A DNA stretch of 64,000 nucleotides from Streptomyces pinistramenti (GTDB lineage Bacteria; Actinomycetota; Actinomycetes; Streptomycetales; Streptomycetaceae), in contig NZ_JAJCXB010000029.1 in NCBI RefSeq assembly GCF_020564935.1, positions 20,435 through 84,434 of the forward strand. Direction: 5' to 3'. Below the pieces are notes generated by a model that saw nothing but the letters and a program-made list of their open reading frames with translations, had not been told where the DNA came from and ran no database searches. Below, in pieces: positions 6,522 through 17,070 of the stretch (position 1 is its first letter; each line of letters starts with the position of its first letter). Made by a program: the position numbers and the translations under genes.

Positions 6522-9190
6522 GGCCGCTCCCCCTCGCTCCGCGCCGCCCGGCCCAGCCGGTCGCCGATGTCGGGTACCCGGCGGCTGCCCGTCCGCTCGC
6601 CGGTGACGTCCGGGACGCCGCCGAGCAGGGCGTGTACGAAGCGGTCGTCGGGGCGCAGCCGCAGTGGTTCGCGCAGTGCGGCGGTGTCCACCGTGCCGAC
6701 CGGGCAGAGGCCGAGGCCGTTCTCCGCGGCGACCATCATCAGCAACTGAGCCATCGCGCCGGCCTCGAACACCGAGAAGTCCCCGGCCAGTTCGCCGTAG
6801 AGCGGGGAGATGGCGTCCATCCTGCTGATCAGGTAGAGCACGAACGCCGATTGCCGCAGGGCGCCGTGGTTGATCTCGGCGTGCGCGGCGGGGGGCACAC
6901 CCTGGCCGGTGCGCACGGGAACGAGCTCGGCGCGGCCCGGGTGGACGTAGTAGGTTCCGGCGTCCAGGCCCGTCACCCGGTCCGGTGCGACGTCGGCGTA
7001 GACGCCCAGCGGGTAGGCGCCGCCCGCCGAGGGGTACCAGTACTTGGTCTCGCCCGCGTGCTGGATCCGGCGCACGGCGCCGAGCAGGGCCGCGAGACCG
7101 GTGAAGGCGACCGGGCCGGGGGCGAATCGCCGGTGGCTTCGGCGAGCGGGCACCCGCGGGTCGGCCTCGCGGCCGAGGGCGATCCCCGAGACCGCGTCGT
7201 ACTCCTGCCGGATGCCGTGGTGCGCGTCCTTGAACGCCTGGCGCGCCACCAGGTCGACGAGCAGGCCCCCGTCGGCCGGGGGCGGCACGACGGCCGTGGG
7301 GGGTTCGTCGGGCAGTTGGTCGAGGGGCTCGTGGCGGGACTCACCGGCGGGTCCGGTGGTCTTCGCGAGATGCGGACCGATCATGACGGCGATCGAGGGG
7401 AACCGCAGCAGTTCCTCCACCTGGACGTCGATCCCGAGTTCCTCCTCGATCACGGTGGCCAGCCGCACCAGCTCGACCGACGTGGCGCCGAAGTCGATCA
7501 AGTTCATGTCCGGCTCGATCTCGCTCACCCCGAGCACCCTGCAGGCGATCTCGGTGGCGGCGGCCACCAGCGTGTCTCCGCCCGCCACCGCCGGCTGCCG
7601 GTCGGCGACGGGCTCGGGAACCGGGCTGCCCGTCGTGGTGAGCCGACCGCGGTCGACCCTGCCGTCAGGGGTGAGAGGAAAGGCGTCCAGGACCTCGATC
7701 CTGCTGGGCAGCAGGTACGGAGACACCTTGCGGCGCAGCTGGTCGAGCAGTTCCTGCCCGGTGCGGCTCGTTCCGGGGGCGAGCCGGACGAAGCCGAGCG
7801 CGCTCTCGGCGGTCAGGGTGACCACGGCGGCGGCGCGCACCCCGTCCATCGCGGCCAGCGCCACTTCGGTGTCGTGCACGTGCAACCGCCTTCCGTGCAC
7901 GAGGAGTTGTGCGGATGCGTGTCCGACGGTCTCCACCGTCCCCGACGGGAGCACCCGGCCGAACCAGGGGCTGCGCAGCAGAGGTTCGCCGGACTCCGGG
8001 TGGGTGGCCCACCGGTCGGGCCCGGTGTCGCAGTGGTGCCGCGCGGACTCCGCGGCCAGGCCGCCGTAGTGCACCTGTCCGGTGACCCAGACGGGGCAGA
8101 TCCCGCCGTTCTCGGCCAGTACGTGGATGCGCTGGTTGCGCATCGGGCCGCCGATCGGCACCGAGGGCGTATCGGCTTCCTGAGCGGACAGTGCACAGCA
8201 GGTGGCCCACGCCCCGTGCTCCTGGGCGGCGGAGAGGTTGGCGACGACGAGGTCCGGGCCGGACAGCCCGCGAAGGCGCCGGACGAGGGCGCCGGTCAGC
8301 GGTTCCCCGTTCAGCAGCACCAGGCGCAGGTGCCCCGGCAGCCGGTCGCCCCGGCGTTCCAGCTCGGTGAGCAGCAGGTCGAGCAGGGTCGGTGTGGAGT
8401 TCCATACGGTGAGGTGTTCTTGGACGAGCAGGTCGATCCAGGCGGTCGGCTCCCGCAGGTCGATGTCCTGGCCGTGGATCAGTGTGGCGCCGGAGAGCAG
8501 GGCGAGGCAGCTCTCACGGATGCCCTGTCCGGTGGTGATCGGGGCCAGGGCCATCATCCGGTCGTCCGGTCCGAGTCCGAACCGGTCGGTGAGATCGGCT
8601 GCCATGTTGAGCAGTTCCCGGTGGCTGATCGCCACCGCAGCGTCGGCGTCGTCGCCGGGCAGCAGCACCGCGGGATCCCGCTGGTCGCGCCGCGGCGGGG
8701 CGGCAGGCTCCGCCTCCGGCACGCCGTCGAGCGCTGTCCTGGCGATCCCGTCCGGCCAGCTCAGCCGGTCCAGCAGCCAGGACTGTGAGACGCACACCGT
8801 GATCCCGTCCCGGTCCAGCTGCCGCCACCGTGTGACCTGCGGGCCGCCGGGGTCCACGGGCACCGGTACGGCGCCCGCGCGCAGGATGCCGAGCAGACCG
8901 GTCACCTGGTCGGCGCCGGGCTCGACGCACAGGGCGACCCGATCGCCCGCCGCCACCGCCTGCCCGCTCAGCGCCGCGGCGAGGCGGTCGGCGGCGGTGA
9001 GCAGGTCGGCCCTGCTCCGGCGTTGACGGGATCCCTGCACGGCGAGTGCGTCGCCCCGCTCGGCCGCGAGCAGGGCGACCGCCTCGTCCAGGGTGCCCGG
9101 CGGGATCCGCCCGGTCACCTCGTTCATGTGCAGCAGCAACGTCCGCTGCTCGGCGGGAAGCACCGAGAAGCTTTCCCCGGCCATGCTCAT
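6518..9190 (-). CDS. blmIII: NRPS A(inactive)-PCP-Ox, thiazoline oxidase module (blmIII type)
   Basis: 890 residues in the order A (1-520), PCP (about 535-600, Ser near 567 in DFGATSVEL) and Ox (about 640-880). The Ox domain is an FMN nitroreductase-type fold with YWYPSAGGAYPLGVY and an AENGLGLCPVGTVD block. It would oxidise thiazoline to thiazole. The A domain is visibly dead. The A3 core normally reading YTSGSTG is replaced by LLPGDDADAAVAISH. The A5 YGPTE becomes LSAAQEHGA. A7 and A8 are unrecognisable, and the A10 Lys is Arg in PDGRVDR. The same loss was reported for BlmIII of Streptomyces verticillus, where the Cys A domain of BlmIV loads this PCP in trans. The start ATG at 9190 overlaps the BlmIV-type stop (ATGA). 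Confidence 0.93.
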   Translation of the reverse strand: MSMAGESFSVLPAEQRTLLLHMNEVTGRIPPGTLDEAVALLAAERGDALAVQGSRQRRSRADLLTAADRLAAALSGQAVAAGDRVALCVEPGADQVTGLLGILRAGAVPVPVDPGGPQVTRWRQLDRDGITVCVSQSWLLDRLSWPDGIARTALDGVPEAEPAAPPRRDQRDPAVLLPGDDADAAVAISHRELLNMAADLTDRFGLGPDDRMMALAPITTGQGIRESCLALLSGATLIHGQDIDLREPTAWIDLLVQEHLTVWNSTPTLLDLLLTELERRGDRLPGHLRLVLLNGEPLTGALVRRLRGLSGPDLVVANLSAAQEHGAWATCCALSAQEADTPSVPIGGPMRNQRIHVLAENGGICPVWVTGQVHYGGLAAESARHHCDTGPDRWATHPESGEPLLRSPWFGRVLPSGTVETVGHASAQLLVHGRRLHVHDTEVALAAMDGVRAAAVVTLTAESALGFVRLAPGTSRTGQELLDQLRRKVSPYLLPSRIEVLDAFPLTPDGRVDRGRLTTTGSPVPEPVADRQPAVAGGDTLVAAATEIACRVLGVSEIEPDMNLIDFGATSVELVRLATVIEEELGIDVQVEELLRFPSIAVMIGPHLAKTTGPAGESRHEPLDQLPDEPPTAVVPPPADGGLLVDLVARQAFKDAHHGIRQEYDAVSGIALGREADPRVPARRSHRRFAPGPVAFTGLAALLGAVRRIQHAGETKYWYPSAGGAYPLGVYADVAPDRVTGLDAGTYYVHPGRAELVPVRTGQGVPPAAHAEINHGALRQSAFVLYLISRMDAISPLYGELAGDFSVFEAGAMAQLLMMVAAENGLGLCPVGTVDTAALREPLRLRPDDRFVHALLGGVPDVTGERTGSRRVPDIGDRLGRAARSEGERP

Positions 9191-12100
9191 GCTGGGTCGC
9201 CTCCAGTTTCCACGGCTGCCGCCGCGAGATTCGCGAGTACCGTCTCGAACGCTTCGAACATGCTCTCCACCAGCCCGGGCGGGAACGCCGCGGCGACGAA
9301 GTCCCAGGTGCAGACGAGCTTTCCGGCCTGCTCGCCGACCTGGTGGTCGAGCAGCACCTGGGGGGTCTGGCTCACCGAGTACACCGTCCTGGCCCGCCAG
9401 GCGGGTACCTGCGAGGACGGCAGCACGCCGTCCGAGAGCAGGGTGCTGGTGAACACCACGGGCATCACCGCGTCGTCCCGTCGGCGCGGATCCCCGCCGC
9501 GCAGCATGCGCAGCACTTCCACGCCGGTGACCGTCCGGTGCTCCAGGTCTTTCCAGAGCTGGTCCTGCAGACGTGTGGCCCGCGCGGGGAAGGACGATTC
9601 GCCGGTGCCGTCGACGGCCAGCAGTGTCGTGGCCGTGAAGTCGCCGACCAGCGCGTCCACGTCCGGATGCAACGGCAGCCGGTTGAACGTGGTGACGTTG
9701 AGGGTGAACCGGGGGCTGTCGCTCCACTGTGCGAGCACCTCGCAGAACGCGGCGCAGATCGCCGCCGACGGCGTGAGGCCGGCCGCGGCCGACCAGTCCC
9801 GCACCGCCTGCCATGCCGTCGGGGTGAGTTCGGTGCGCAGGCGGTGGAACTCCGGGTGGGTGAGCTCCGCGGGCCGCCACAGCAGCGGCAGGCCGGGGGC
9901 GGACGGCAGGTCGGCGATCCGGTCGGCCCAGTAGCGCTGTGCCTGGCGGTGGCGGATGCCGCTCCTCTGCGCCATCGCCGCCAGCACGTAGTCCCGGAAG
10001 GTGCAGCCGATTACGGGCAGTTCGGCCTCGGGGTCGTGGTACAGCGCCAGCAGTTCGCGGGTGAGGATCCGGGTGCTGTGCGCGTCGGCGATCAGCAGGT
10101 CGACGCTGATGTGCAGCCGGGTGGTCGTGCCGTCGGTGCGATGGGCGCGCAGCTCGAACAGCGGCCAGTCCTCGGTCGCCCTGACCTGGTGCGACATCGT
10201 CCCGCGGACCTCGGCGAGCCGGTGGGTCGCGGCGTCGGGTGCCCGGCCGCGCAGGTCCGCCGTGTCGATCCGGTAGGCGGGCACGGTGGGCAGGACCTGC
10301 TGACGGCCGTCGCGCCGGACGACGGTCCGCAGCGCGTCGTGCCGGTCGATCAGCAGGCGCAGGGCCTGTTCGAGCCGGGGGACGTCGAGGTCGTCGACGT
10401 CCAGTTCCAGGTAGCTGTGGGTGGCGACACCACCGAGCCCGAAGCCGGTGCGGCGTCCCAGCCAGTACGCCTGCTGGATGTCGGTCAGCGGGAACGGCTC
10501 GGACCGGTCGTCCGGGCAGGCCGTCAGCTCGGGCGGCGGGCCGGGGTCGGGGGTGGGCGCGGCGCCCGCCTGCGCCTCGGTCACCGCATCGGCCAGTGCC
10601 GCGAGCGTCGGGGTGGTGAACAGCCGGAGCATGGGGATGCGCACGCCCATGGCCTGCTGGAGTTTCGTCATGAGCCGGATGGCTTCCAGCGAGGTGCCGC
10701 CGAGGGCGAAGAAGTTGTCCTTGGGCCGGACGGTCGGCACCGAGAGAAGTTCTGCCCAGATGTCGGCCAGCTCCGCCAGCAGTCGGCCACGCCGCTGCGG
10801 GGCCGCCGCGCCACGCACCCGCCCCGTCCGCCGTTGCCGCCCCGGCAACTGTGCGAGCAGTGCCGACCGGTCCACCTTTCCATTGCCGGTCAACGGGATC
10901 CGGTCGAGTCGGTGGAATTCGGCCGGGATCATGTACGGCGGCAGTACGGCACCGAGGCCGGTGCGCAGTGCGGCGGATTCCGGCGGCGAGTCCGGCTCGG
11001 CGACGACAAAGGCGACCAGGCGGCGTGCCGCTCCCCGCTCACCGGCTGCGACCACGGCGGCCGCCCGCACTCCGGGCAGCCGCTGCACCGCCGCCTCGAC
11101 CTCGCCGAGTTCGACCCGGTATCCGTTGATCTTCACTTGGCCGTCCTGCCGACCGAGGAACTCCAGGTTCCCGTCGGGCAGATGACGGGCGAGGTCACCG
11201 GTCCGGTACAGGCGCTCGCCGGTCACCGGGTCGCACGGGAACCTGAACCGGGTCTGCTCCTCGTCGCGCCAGTACCCCAGCGCGACACCGGCGCCGCCGA
11301 TGTACAGCTCGTCGGCCACCCAGTCGGGACGCGGTCGCAATCGGTCGTCGAGCACCCGGATCGACTGGTGGTCCATGGGTACGCCGTAGGGGACGCTGGG
11401 CCGGCGCGGGTCGACCTCGCCGATGGGGTACCACACCGACCAGATGGATCCCTCCGTCGCGCCGCCGAGACTCATCAGCTGCGCCTCGGTGGCCAGCGCG
11501 CGGAGCCGGTCGGGCAGGGAGACCGGGATCCAGTCGCCGCTGAGCAGCACCAGCCGCAGCGTGGAGAGCGCGGCCGGCGCCAGCTTCCCGGCGTAATCGG
11601 TCAGGACCTCCGCGAGTGCGGGCACCGAGTTCCACACCGTGACCTGTTCCCGTGCGATCAGCTCGGCCCAGTGGGCCGGATCACGGCGTTTGTCCTGCGC
11701 GGGCAGAACCACCGTGCCACCGGCGGACAGCAGGCCGAACAGGTCGTAGACGGCGAGGTCGAAGCTCAGCGAGGAGACCGCGAGGACACGGTCGTGCGGG
11801 CCGACTCCGAACCGCCGGTTGACGGCGTCGATGGTGTTCGCCGCACCGCGGTGATCGATCATCACGCCCTTGGGTGTGCCGGTCGAGCCGGAGGTGAAGA
11901 TGACGTAGGCCAGGTCCGCGGGGTCGGTACGCACCGCCGGGGGCTCGTCCGACGGGTCGAGGTCGGCCGCCCGGTCGACGGCGATCACGCGCACTCCGGC
12001 CGGTCGGGGCAGCTGGTCCACCAGTGTCCGTTGGGTCAGCACGGTGCTCAGTTCCCCGCGCGCCATCAGGTGCCGCATCCGTGCGTCGGGCAGGTCGGGG

Positions 12101-15100
12101 TCCAGCGGCAGGAAGGCCCGGCCGGCCGCCAGCGCGCCGAGCGCGGCGACCACCTGGTGCCGGCCCTTACGGGTGGCGATGCCGACCAGGGCGTTCTCGC
12201 GCTCGCCGGTGCGCAGCAGGGTGTTCGCGACCTGGCGGGCCCGGTCGGCCAGCTCGCGGTAGGTCATCCTGATCTCGCCGTCGACCAGCGCGATGTGCTC
12301 CGGCTGGGCGGCTGCCCGCGCGAAGACCGGCTCGTGCAGGCAGTGCGGCCGCGGGGCGGCGGCGCCGGCCGCCGTGAGCGCCGATCTGACGGTCTGCTGC
12401 GTGGTGGGAAGCGGCGGCTCCCTTCGGTCGGTCCAGTACGCGCGGTCGGTCACCAGGTCGGCCAGGAGGCGCTGGTAGGACTCGAACATGCCGTCGACCA
12501 CGCCGGGGTGGAACAGGTCGTCGACCGCGTCCCAGTTGAAGACGAGAGCTCCCTCGCGCTCGGCGACCTGGTGGTCCAGGTGCACCTGCGGGGTCTGGGT
12601 GATCCCGTAGCCGGGTTTCCCCAGCGTGGTGTGCTCGGTCTGCGCCGCGTCGGACGGCGCGGCCGGCGGCAGGTTGGAGGTGAACACCACCGGGGTCAGC
12701 AGTTGCGGCGGGCGGCCGCGCTGCCGGGCCCACTCCCGCATCACCTGGACACCGCTGAACGGGGCGTGGTCCAGGTCGGCCCAGAGCAGCCGGTGCAGGG
12801 TGCGGGCGCGGTCCGCGAAGGCCGCCGGGGTGCGGTGGTCCACTTCGAGCACGGACAGGGACGTGAAGTCGCCGACGATCAGGTCGACATCGGGGTGCAC
12901 CGGTTCCCGCTGGAAGACGGTGAGCATCAGGCTGTAGTGGGGGCGTCTGCTCCACCGGGTCACGGTCTCGGCGAAGGCGGCGAGCAGGACACCGGACGGT
13001 GTGAGGCCGAGCTCGGCGGCCCGCGCCTTGAGCGCCGACCACTGGGCGCGGTCCAGCGTCCCGGAACGGCGTACGAAGCGGGGCCGGTCGATGCTCTCCG
13101 GCGCGGTGGCCAGCGGAAGTTCGGGCCCCTCGGGCAGGTCGGCGAGGCGGTCGCGCCAGTACTGCTGGGCCTTGCGGTACCCGGGCCCCGCCCGGCGGTG
13201 CTCGGCGGCCAGCACGTAGTCCCGGAAGGTCAGGGCCGGCGGCGGATACGCGTGCCGTCGGCCGGTGTAGCGGTCGGTCAGCTCGGCCATCACCAGCCCG
13301 AAGCTGTGGGCATCGCAGATGAGCGCGTCGATGCTGACGTGCACCAGCGTGTCCCCGCCGGGCAGCAGGGAGGCCCGTACGTCGAACAGTGGCCAGCGGT
13401 CGGCGGGCAGCAGTTGGTGGGAAAGTTCCTCCCGCCAGTCGGCCAGCCGCGCGGCCCGCCGCGGGCCGGTGTCCCCTCGCAGGTCCTGGACGGAGATCCG
13501 GTACGGGGGAACCGAGTCCAGCACCCGTTGCGTACCGTCGGCCGCGATCACGGCACGCAGCATCGGATGCCGGTCGATCACCGCCCGCAGGGCGTCCTGG
13601 AACCGGTCGAGGTCCAGTGCGTGCGCGGTCAGCTCCAGGTAGGCGTGGGTGGAGACCTGTCCCAGCACCAGCTCGGCGTCACGTCCGACGAGGTAGGCCC
13701 GCTGGATGTCGGTCAACGGGAAGGGCTGGTGCCGCGCCGCCGGATCGTGGACCGGCTGCGCCGAGAATTCCGGCGGACCCTGGCGTGCGGCCGCTGCGTC
13801 GAGGCGGGCGGCCAGGGCGAGGGCCGTCGGCGCCGCGATGAGGTCGCCCAGGCCGACCGGTGTCCCGAGCCGTTCGCGCAGCACTGCCGCGACCCTGGCG
13901 GCGAGCAGCGAATTGCCGCCCAGCCGCAGGAAGTCGTCGTTCGGTCCCGGCCGGGAGGTCACCGGCAGCAGCTCGGTGAAGACGTCGAGCACGATGGCCT
14001 GGGTCGTCCCGGTGGCCGGCCCGGAGTGCCGCTCCGCCGTCGGCGCCGGAGCAGTCCGGAGCGCCCGCAACCTTCGCCGGTCCACCTTCCCGCTGGCGTT
14101 CAGCGGCAGCTCCGCGAGGATGTCCACGGTGGACGGTACGGCGTGGGCGGGCAGTTGGCGCCGCAGGGATCCGGTCACGTCACGGGGTGGCCGCGCCTCG
14201 TCGACGGCGACCGCGTACGCGGCGAGCATGGGGGCGCCCATGCGGTCGGGGCAGCTGATGACCGCGGCGGCGCGGATGTCGGGATGCCGCAGCAGAGCAC
14301 GTTCCACCTCGCCCGGCTCGACCCGGTGGCCACGGATCTGCACCTGGGTGTCCAGCCTGCCGAGATACTCCAGATCGCCGTCGGCACGGCGGCGCACCGC
14401 ATCGCCCGTACGGAACCAGCGCCGGCCCGGCCCGCCGCCCCGTACCGGCCCGAACCGGTCGGCCGTCTCCTGGGGGCGCCCGTGGTAGCCGAGGGCCAGC
14501 CCGGCCCCGCCGACGTGGAGTTCGCCGATGCCCAGCGTGGGCGCGGGCCGGCCGGCCGGGGTCAGCACACGTGTGGCGACACCGTCAATGGCCCGGCCGA
14601 TCGGGACCTTCGCCGGGTTGCCGCCTTGTCCCACCTCGGCCGCGGTGGCGTCGGCCGCGACCTCGGCGCAGCCGTACAGGTTGAGCAGCCTGCGGCCGGG
14701 CAGGCAGCGGTGGAACCGTTCGGCCAGGTCGGCGCCGAGTTCTTCGCCGCTGCTCACCCAGGTGTGCAGGTCCGGCAGTCTCCGGTGCAGGTCCGGCTGG
14801 TCGTCGAGCAGGATGCGCAGCAGGGTCGGTACCACCACGAGCCGGGTCACCCGGTGCTCGCGCAGCCTGTCGACCAGCCGCGCGGGGTCGGCCGTGTCCT
14901 CGGCGCTCAGCACCACCAGAGGCACGCCGGACAGCAGCGGGCCGAAGGTCTCCCACACCGCGTCGACGAAGGCAGGGGACGTCCTGGCGGCCCAGACCTC
15001 CGCGCCGGTGACGGGGTGGGCCCGCCGCATCCACCAAATCCGGTTCACCGCACCGCGATGGGTGCCGAGCACGCCCTTCGGCGGGCCGGTCGACCCCGAG

Positions 15101-17070
15101 GTGTAGACCAGGTGGGCCACCGACTCCTGGTGGACCGGCCGGTTCAGTCGGTGTGCCGGGAACCGGCCGGTCGGCTCGCCGGGGTCGTCGACCGCCCGGG
15201 GGGGGCTGTCCATGGGGGCGCAGTGGGACAGCAGCGCCGTGGTGGTGAGCACGCACCGGGGCCGGGCGTCGGCGACGATCTCGGCGAGCCGTTCGGCGGG
15301 CTGGGCCGGATCCAACGCCACATAGGCCGCTCCGGCCTTGAGTACGGCGAGCGTCGCGAGCACCGAGCCTGCCGAACGGGGCAGAGCGCAGACGACCCGG
15401 TCGCCGTCCGTGACGCCGCGCGCCCGCAGCTGCCGGGCGAGCTGGTTGGCCCTGCGGTCCAGTGCCCGGTAGCTCACCGCGAGCGCGCCGTCGACCACCG
15501 CGATGAGGTCCGGGGTGCGGTCGGCCTGGCGCTCGAAGAGCGTGGTGAGGCTGTCGGTCCGCCCGTCGGCGGCCGTTGGGGCGGGTTCGGCGGCGGGCGG
15601 GGCGGCCAGCAGTTGACCTGCGGTCAGGTCGGGATCGTCGGCGCACCGGACCAGCACGGTGCGGAGCTGCTCGGCGAACAGCACGATCGTCGACTCGGCG
15701 AACAGGTCCAGGTCGTATTGGAAGGAGATCCTGATGCCGTTGTCCCCTTCCCAGACCTCCACGAGCAGGTCGAACTGCGCGGCGCCCAGCTCAAGGTCCA
15801 GTTGCTCGGCGGTCAGCCCCGGCAGCTCCAGGGTCGGCTGGGGCTGCTGGGCCACGCACAGCACCCTGATCGGGGTGTCGCCCTCGCCGTCGGCCCGGTG
15901 CAGCTCCAGCAGCTTCTCGTAGGGCATTTCCTGGTGGGCCAGGCTCTCCGTGGCGGACGTCCGGGTGGCCGCCCAGAGCGTCCTGAAGCTCTGCTCGTGC
16001 TCGATGTGCGTGCGGATCGGTACGACGTTGACGAAGTAGCCGATGAGGCGGTCGAACTCCGGTCGGGTGCGGCCGGAGACGAGGGTGCCGAGGGCGAGTT
16101 CGGACCGCCCGGTCCACCCGTGCAGGACTACGGAGAGGGCACTCAGCACCTGTAGGAACAGGGTGCCGCCGGTCTGGCGCCGGAGCGCGCCGAGACGGCC
16201 GGCCAGTTCGGGTCCGGCCAGGATGCTGTGGTTGGCGCCGAGTCCGCGGCCGGTGTCCGGTCGTGGGTGGTCCAGGGGGAGTTCGGTGGAGGGCAGGTCG
16301 GTGAGCCGGGTGCGCCAGAAGTCTTTCAGCTCGGCGAGTTCCGGTCCGGTGAGCCGTCGGCGCTGCCACGCGGCGTAGTCGTGGTAGGCGAGTTCGGGTA
16401 CCGGCAGGCTCACCGGGCGGCCCGCGGTCAGGTCCCGGTAGCTGTCCGAAAGGGCCTGGGCCAGCACGCCGTTCGACCAGCCGTCGGTGATCGCGTGGTG
16501 GAGGGTCAGCAGGACCAGGTGGTCGTCCGGGCCCAGCCGGTACAAGGCCGTGCGCAGCAGCGGTCCCTGACGCAGGTCGAAGGGGCGGCGCGTCTCCGCC
16601 CGTAACAGCGTGCCGAGCCGGTCGTCCCGGTCGTCGGCTGCGGCCAGCTGCGAGAGGTCGACGAGCAGGAACGGCACCGTGACCGTGCCGGCGACCGCGG
16701 ACACCAGCGTCCCGTCATCGGCCTGGTACAGGCTGGTGCGCAGGGACTCCTGCCGCTGCGCGACGGCGTCGATCGCCGACCGCAGCGCGACCGGGTTCAC
16801 CGGGCCGCGCAGCCGGACCGCGGTGGCGTAGTTGTAGGCGGCCGGGGCCAGTTCGTTGAGCACCCACATCCGCTCCTGGCCGAAGGAGGGTGGTGCCGCC
16901 TCGGGCGCGGGTGCCGGGGAGCCGGACGGCAGGCCCGACAGGAGCGTCCGCTCGAACCGCGCCCGGCCGTCGGGGGACAGTGCGGCGATCCGTCGGCGCA
17001 GCTCCGCCGCCTCGGCCTCTGCCAGCCCGGCGAGCATCTCGTCCAGTGCGTCACGGCTGCCGTCATTCAT
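9187..17070 (-). CDS. blmIV: NRPS C-A(beta-Ala)-PCP-Cy-A(Cys)-PCP-Cy (blmIV type)
   Basis: 2627 residues, an unusual domain order shared with BlmIV. C1 (60-490) has intact HHAITDGWS. A1 (510-1000) gives the code V-D-W-V-V-S-L-A-D-K, one conservative change from the beta-alanine code VDWVISLADK. PCP1 has RLGGNSLL near 1053. Cy1 (1110-1540) has the cyclisation motif DALICDAHS. A2 (1560-2040) reads DLYNLSLIWK, exactly the Cys code. PCP2 has LGGTSLEA near 2123. Cy2 (2180-2610) has DLLIADAHS. The protein adds beta-alanine and a Cys and cyclises two Cys-derived thiazolines with the next protein. The start ATG at 17070 follows GAGGTGGCAGGGG and overlaps the AsnB stop by 8 bases. All core motifs are intact. 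Confidence 0.96.
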   Translation of the reverse strand: MNDGSRDALDEMLAGLAEAEAAELRRRIAALSPDGRARFERTLLSGLPSGSPAPAPEAAPPSFGQERMWVLNELAPAAYNYATAVRLRGPVNPVALRSAIDAVAQRQESLRTSLYQADDGTLVSAVAGTVTVPFLLVDLSQLAAADDRDDRLGTLLRAETRRPFDLRQGPLLRTALYRLGPDDHLVLLTLHHAITDGWSNGVLAQALSDSYRDLTAGRPVSLPVPELAYHDYAAWQRRRLTGPELAELKDFWRTRLTDLPSTELPLDHPRPDTGRGLGANHSILAGPELAGRLGALRRQTGGTLFLQVLSALSVVLHGWTGRSELALGTLVSGRTRPEFDRLIGYFVNVVPIRTHIEHEQSFRTLWAATRTSATESLAHQEMPYEKLLELHRADGEGDTPIRVLCVAQQPQPTLELPGLTAEQLDLELGAAQFDLLVEVWEGDNGIRISFQYDLDLFAESTIVLFAEQLRTVLVRCADDPDLTAGQLLAAPPAAEPAPTAADGRTDSLTTLFERQADRTPDLIAVVDGALAVSYRALDRRANQLARQLRARGVTDGDRVVCALPRSAGSVLATLAVLKAGAAYVALDPAQPAERLAEIVADARPRCVLTTTALLSHCAPMDSPPRAVDDPGEPTGRFPAHRLNRPVHQESVAHLVYTSGSTGPPKGVLGTHRGAVNRIWWMRRAHPVTGAEVWAARTSPAFVDAVWETFGPLLSGVPLVVLSAEDTADPARLVDRLREHRVTRLVVVPTLLRILLDDQPDLHRRLPDLHTWVSSGEELGADLAERFHRCLPGRRLLNLYGCAEVAADATAAEVGQGGNPAKVPIGRAIDGVATRVLTPAGRPAPTLGIGELHVGGAGLALGYHGRPQETADRFGPVRGGGPGRRWFRTGDAVRRRADGDLEYLGRLDTQVQIRGHRVEPGEVERALLRHPDIRAAAVISCPDRMGAPMLAAYAVAVDEARPPRDVTGSLRRQLPAHAVPSTVDILAELPLNASGKVDRRRLRALRTAPAPTAERHSGPATGTTQAIVLDVFTELLPVTSRPGPNDDFLRLGGNSLLAARVAAVLRERLGTPVGLGDLIAAPTALALAARLDAAAARQGPPEFSAQPVHDPAARHQPFPLTDIQRAYLVGRDAELVLGQVSTHAYLELTAHALDLDRFQDALRAVIDRHPMLRAVIAADGTQRVLDSVPPYRISVQDLRGDTGPRRAARLADWREELSHQLLPADRWPLFDVRASLLPGGDTLVHVSIDALICDAHSFGLVMAELTDRYTGRRHAYPPPALTFRDYVLAAEHRRAGPGYRKAQQYWRDRLADLPEGPELPLATAPESIDRPRFVRRSGTLDRAQWSALKARAAELGLTPSGVLLAAFAETVTRWSRRPHYSLMLTVFQREPVHPDVDLIVGDFTSLSVLEVDHRTPAAFADRARTLHRLLWADLDHAPFSGVQVMREWARQRGRPPQLLTPVVFTSNLPPAAPSDAAQTEHTTLGKPGYGITQTPQVHLDHQVAEREGALVFNWDAVDDLFHPGVVDGMFESYQRLLADLVTDRAYWTDRREPPLPTTQQTVRSALTAAGAAAPRPHCLHEPVFARAAAQPEHIALVDGEIRMTYRELADRARQVANTLLRTGERENALVGIATRKGRHQVVAALGALAAGRAFLPLDPDLPDARMRHLMARGELSTVLTQRTLVDQLPRPAGVRVIAVDRAADLDPSDEPPAVRTDPADLAYVIFTSGSTGTPKGVMIDHRGAANTIDAVNRRFGVGPHDRVLAVSSLSFDLAVYDLFGLLSAGGTVVLPAQDKRRDPAHWAELIAREQVTVWNSVPALAEVLTDYAGKLAPAALSTLRLVLLSGDWIPVSLPDRLRALATEAQLMSLGGATEGSIWSVWYPIGEVDPRRPSVPYGVPMDHQSIRVLDDRLRPRPDWVADELYIGGAGVALGYWRDEEQTRFRFPCDPVTGERLYRTGDLARHLPDGNLEFLGRQDGQVKINGYRVELGEVEAAVQRLPGVRAAAVVAAGERGAARRLVAFVVAEPDSPPESAALRTGLGAVLPPYMIPAEFHRLDRIPLTGNGKVDRSALLAQLPGRQRRTGRVRGAAAPQRRGRLLAELADIWAELLSVPTVRPKDNFFALGGTSLEAIRLMTKLQQAMGVRIPMLRLFTTPTLAALADAVTEAQAGAAPTPDPGPPPELTACPDDRSEPFPLTDIQQAYWLGRRTGFGLGGVATHSYLELDVDDLDVPRLEQALRLLIDRHDALRTVVRRDGRQQVLPTVPAYRIDTADLRGRAPDAATHRLAEVRGTMSHQVRATEDWPLFELRAHRTDGTTTRLHISVDLLIADAHSTRILTRELLALYHDPEAELPVIGCTFRDYVLAAMAQRSGIRHRQAQRYWADRIADLPSAPGLPLLWRPAELTHPEFHRLRTELTPTAWQAVRDWSAAAGLTPSAAICAAFCEVLAQWSDSPRFTLNVTTFNRLPLHPDVDALVGDFTATTLLAVDGTGESSFPARATRLQDQLWKDLEHRTVTGVEVLRMLRGGDPRRRDDAVMPVVFTSTLLSDGVLPSSQVPAWRARTVYSVSQTPQVLLDHQVGEQAGKLVCTWDFVAAAFPPGLVESMFEAFETVLANLAAAAVETGGDPA

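Noticed and set aside
9046..16155. A 2369-codon open frame on the plus strand opposite the BlmIV-type gene
   Set aside because: It mirrors the NRPS gene, is built of Arg/Gly/Gln/Pro-rich low-information sequence and has no domain; it results from GC bias at codon third positions. The same holds for long plus-strand frames at 35179-39627 and 42566-47791.
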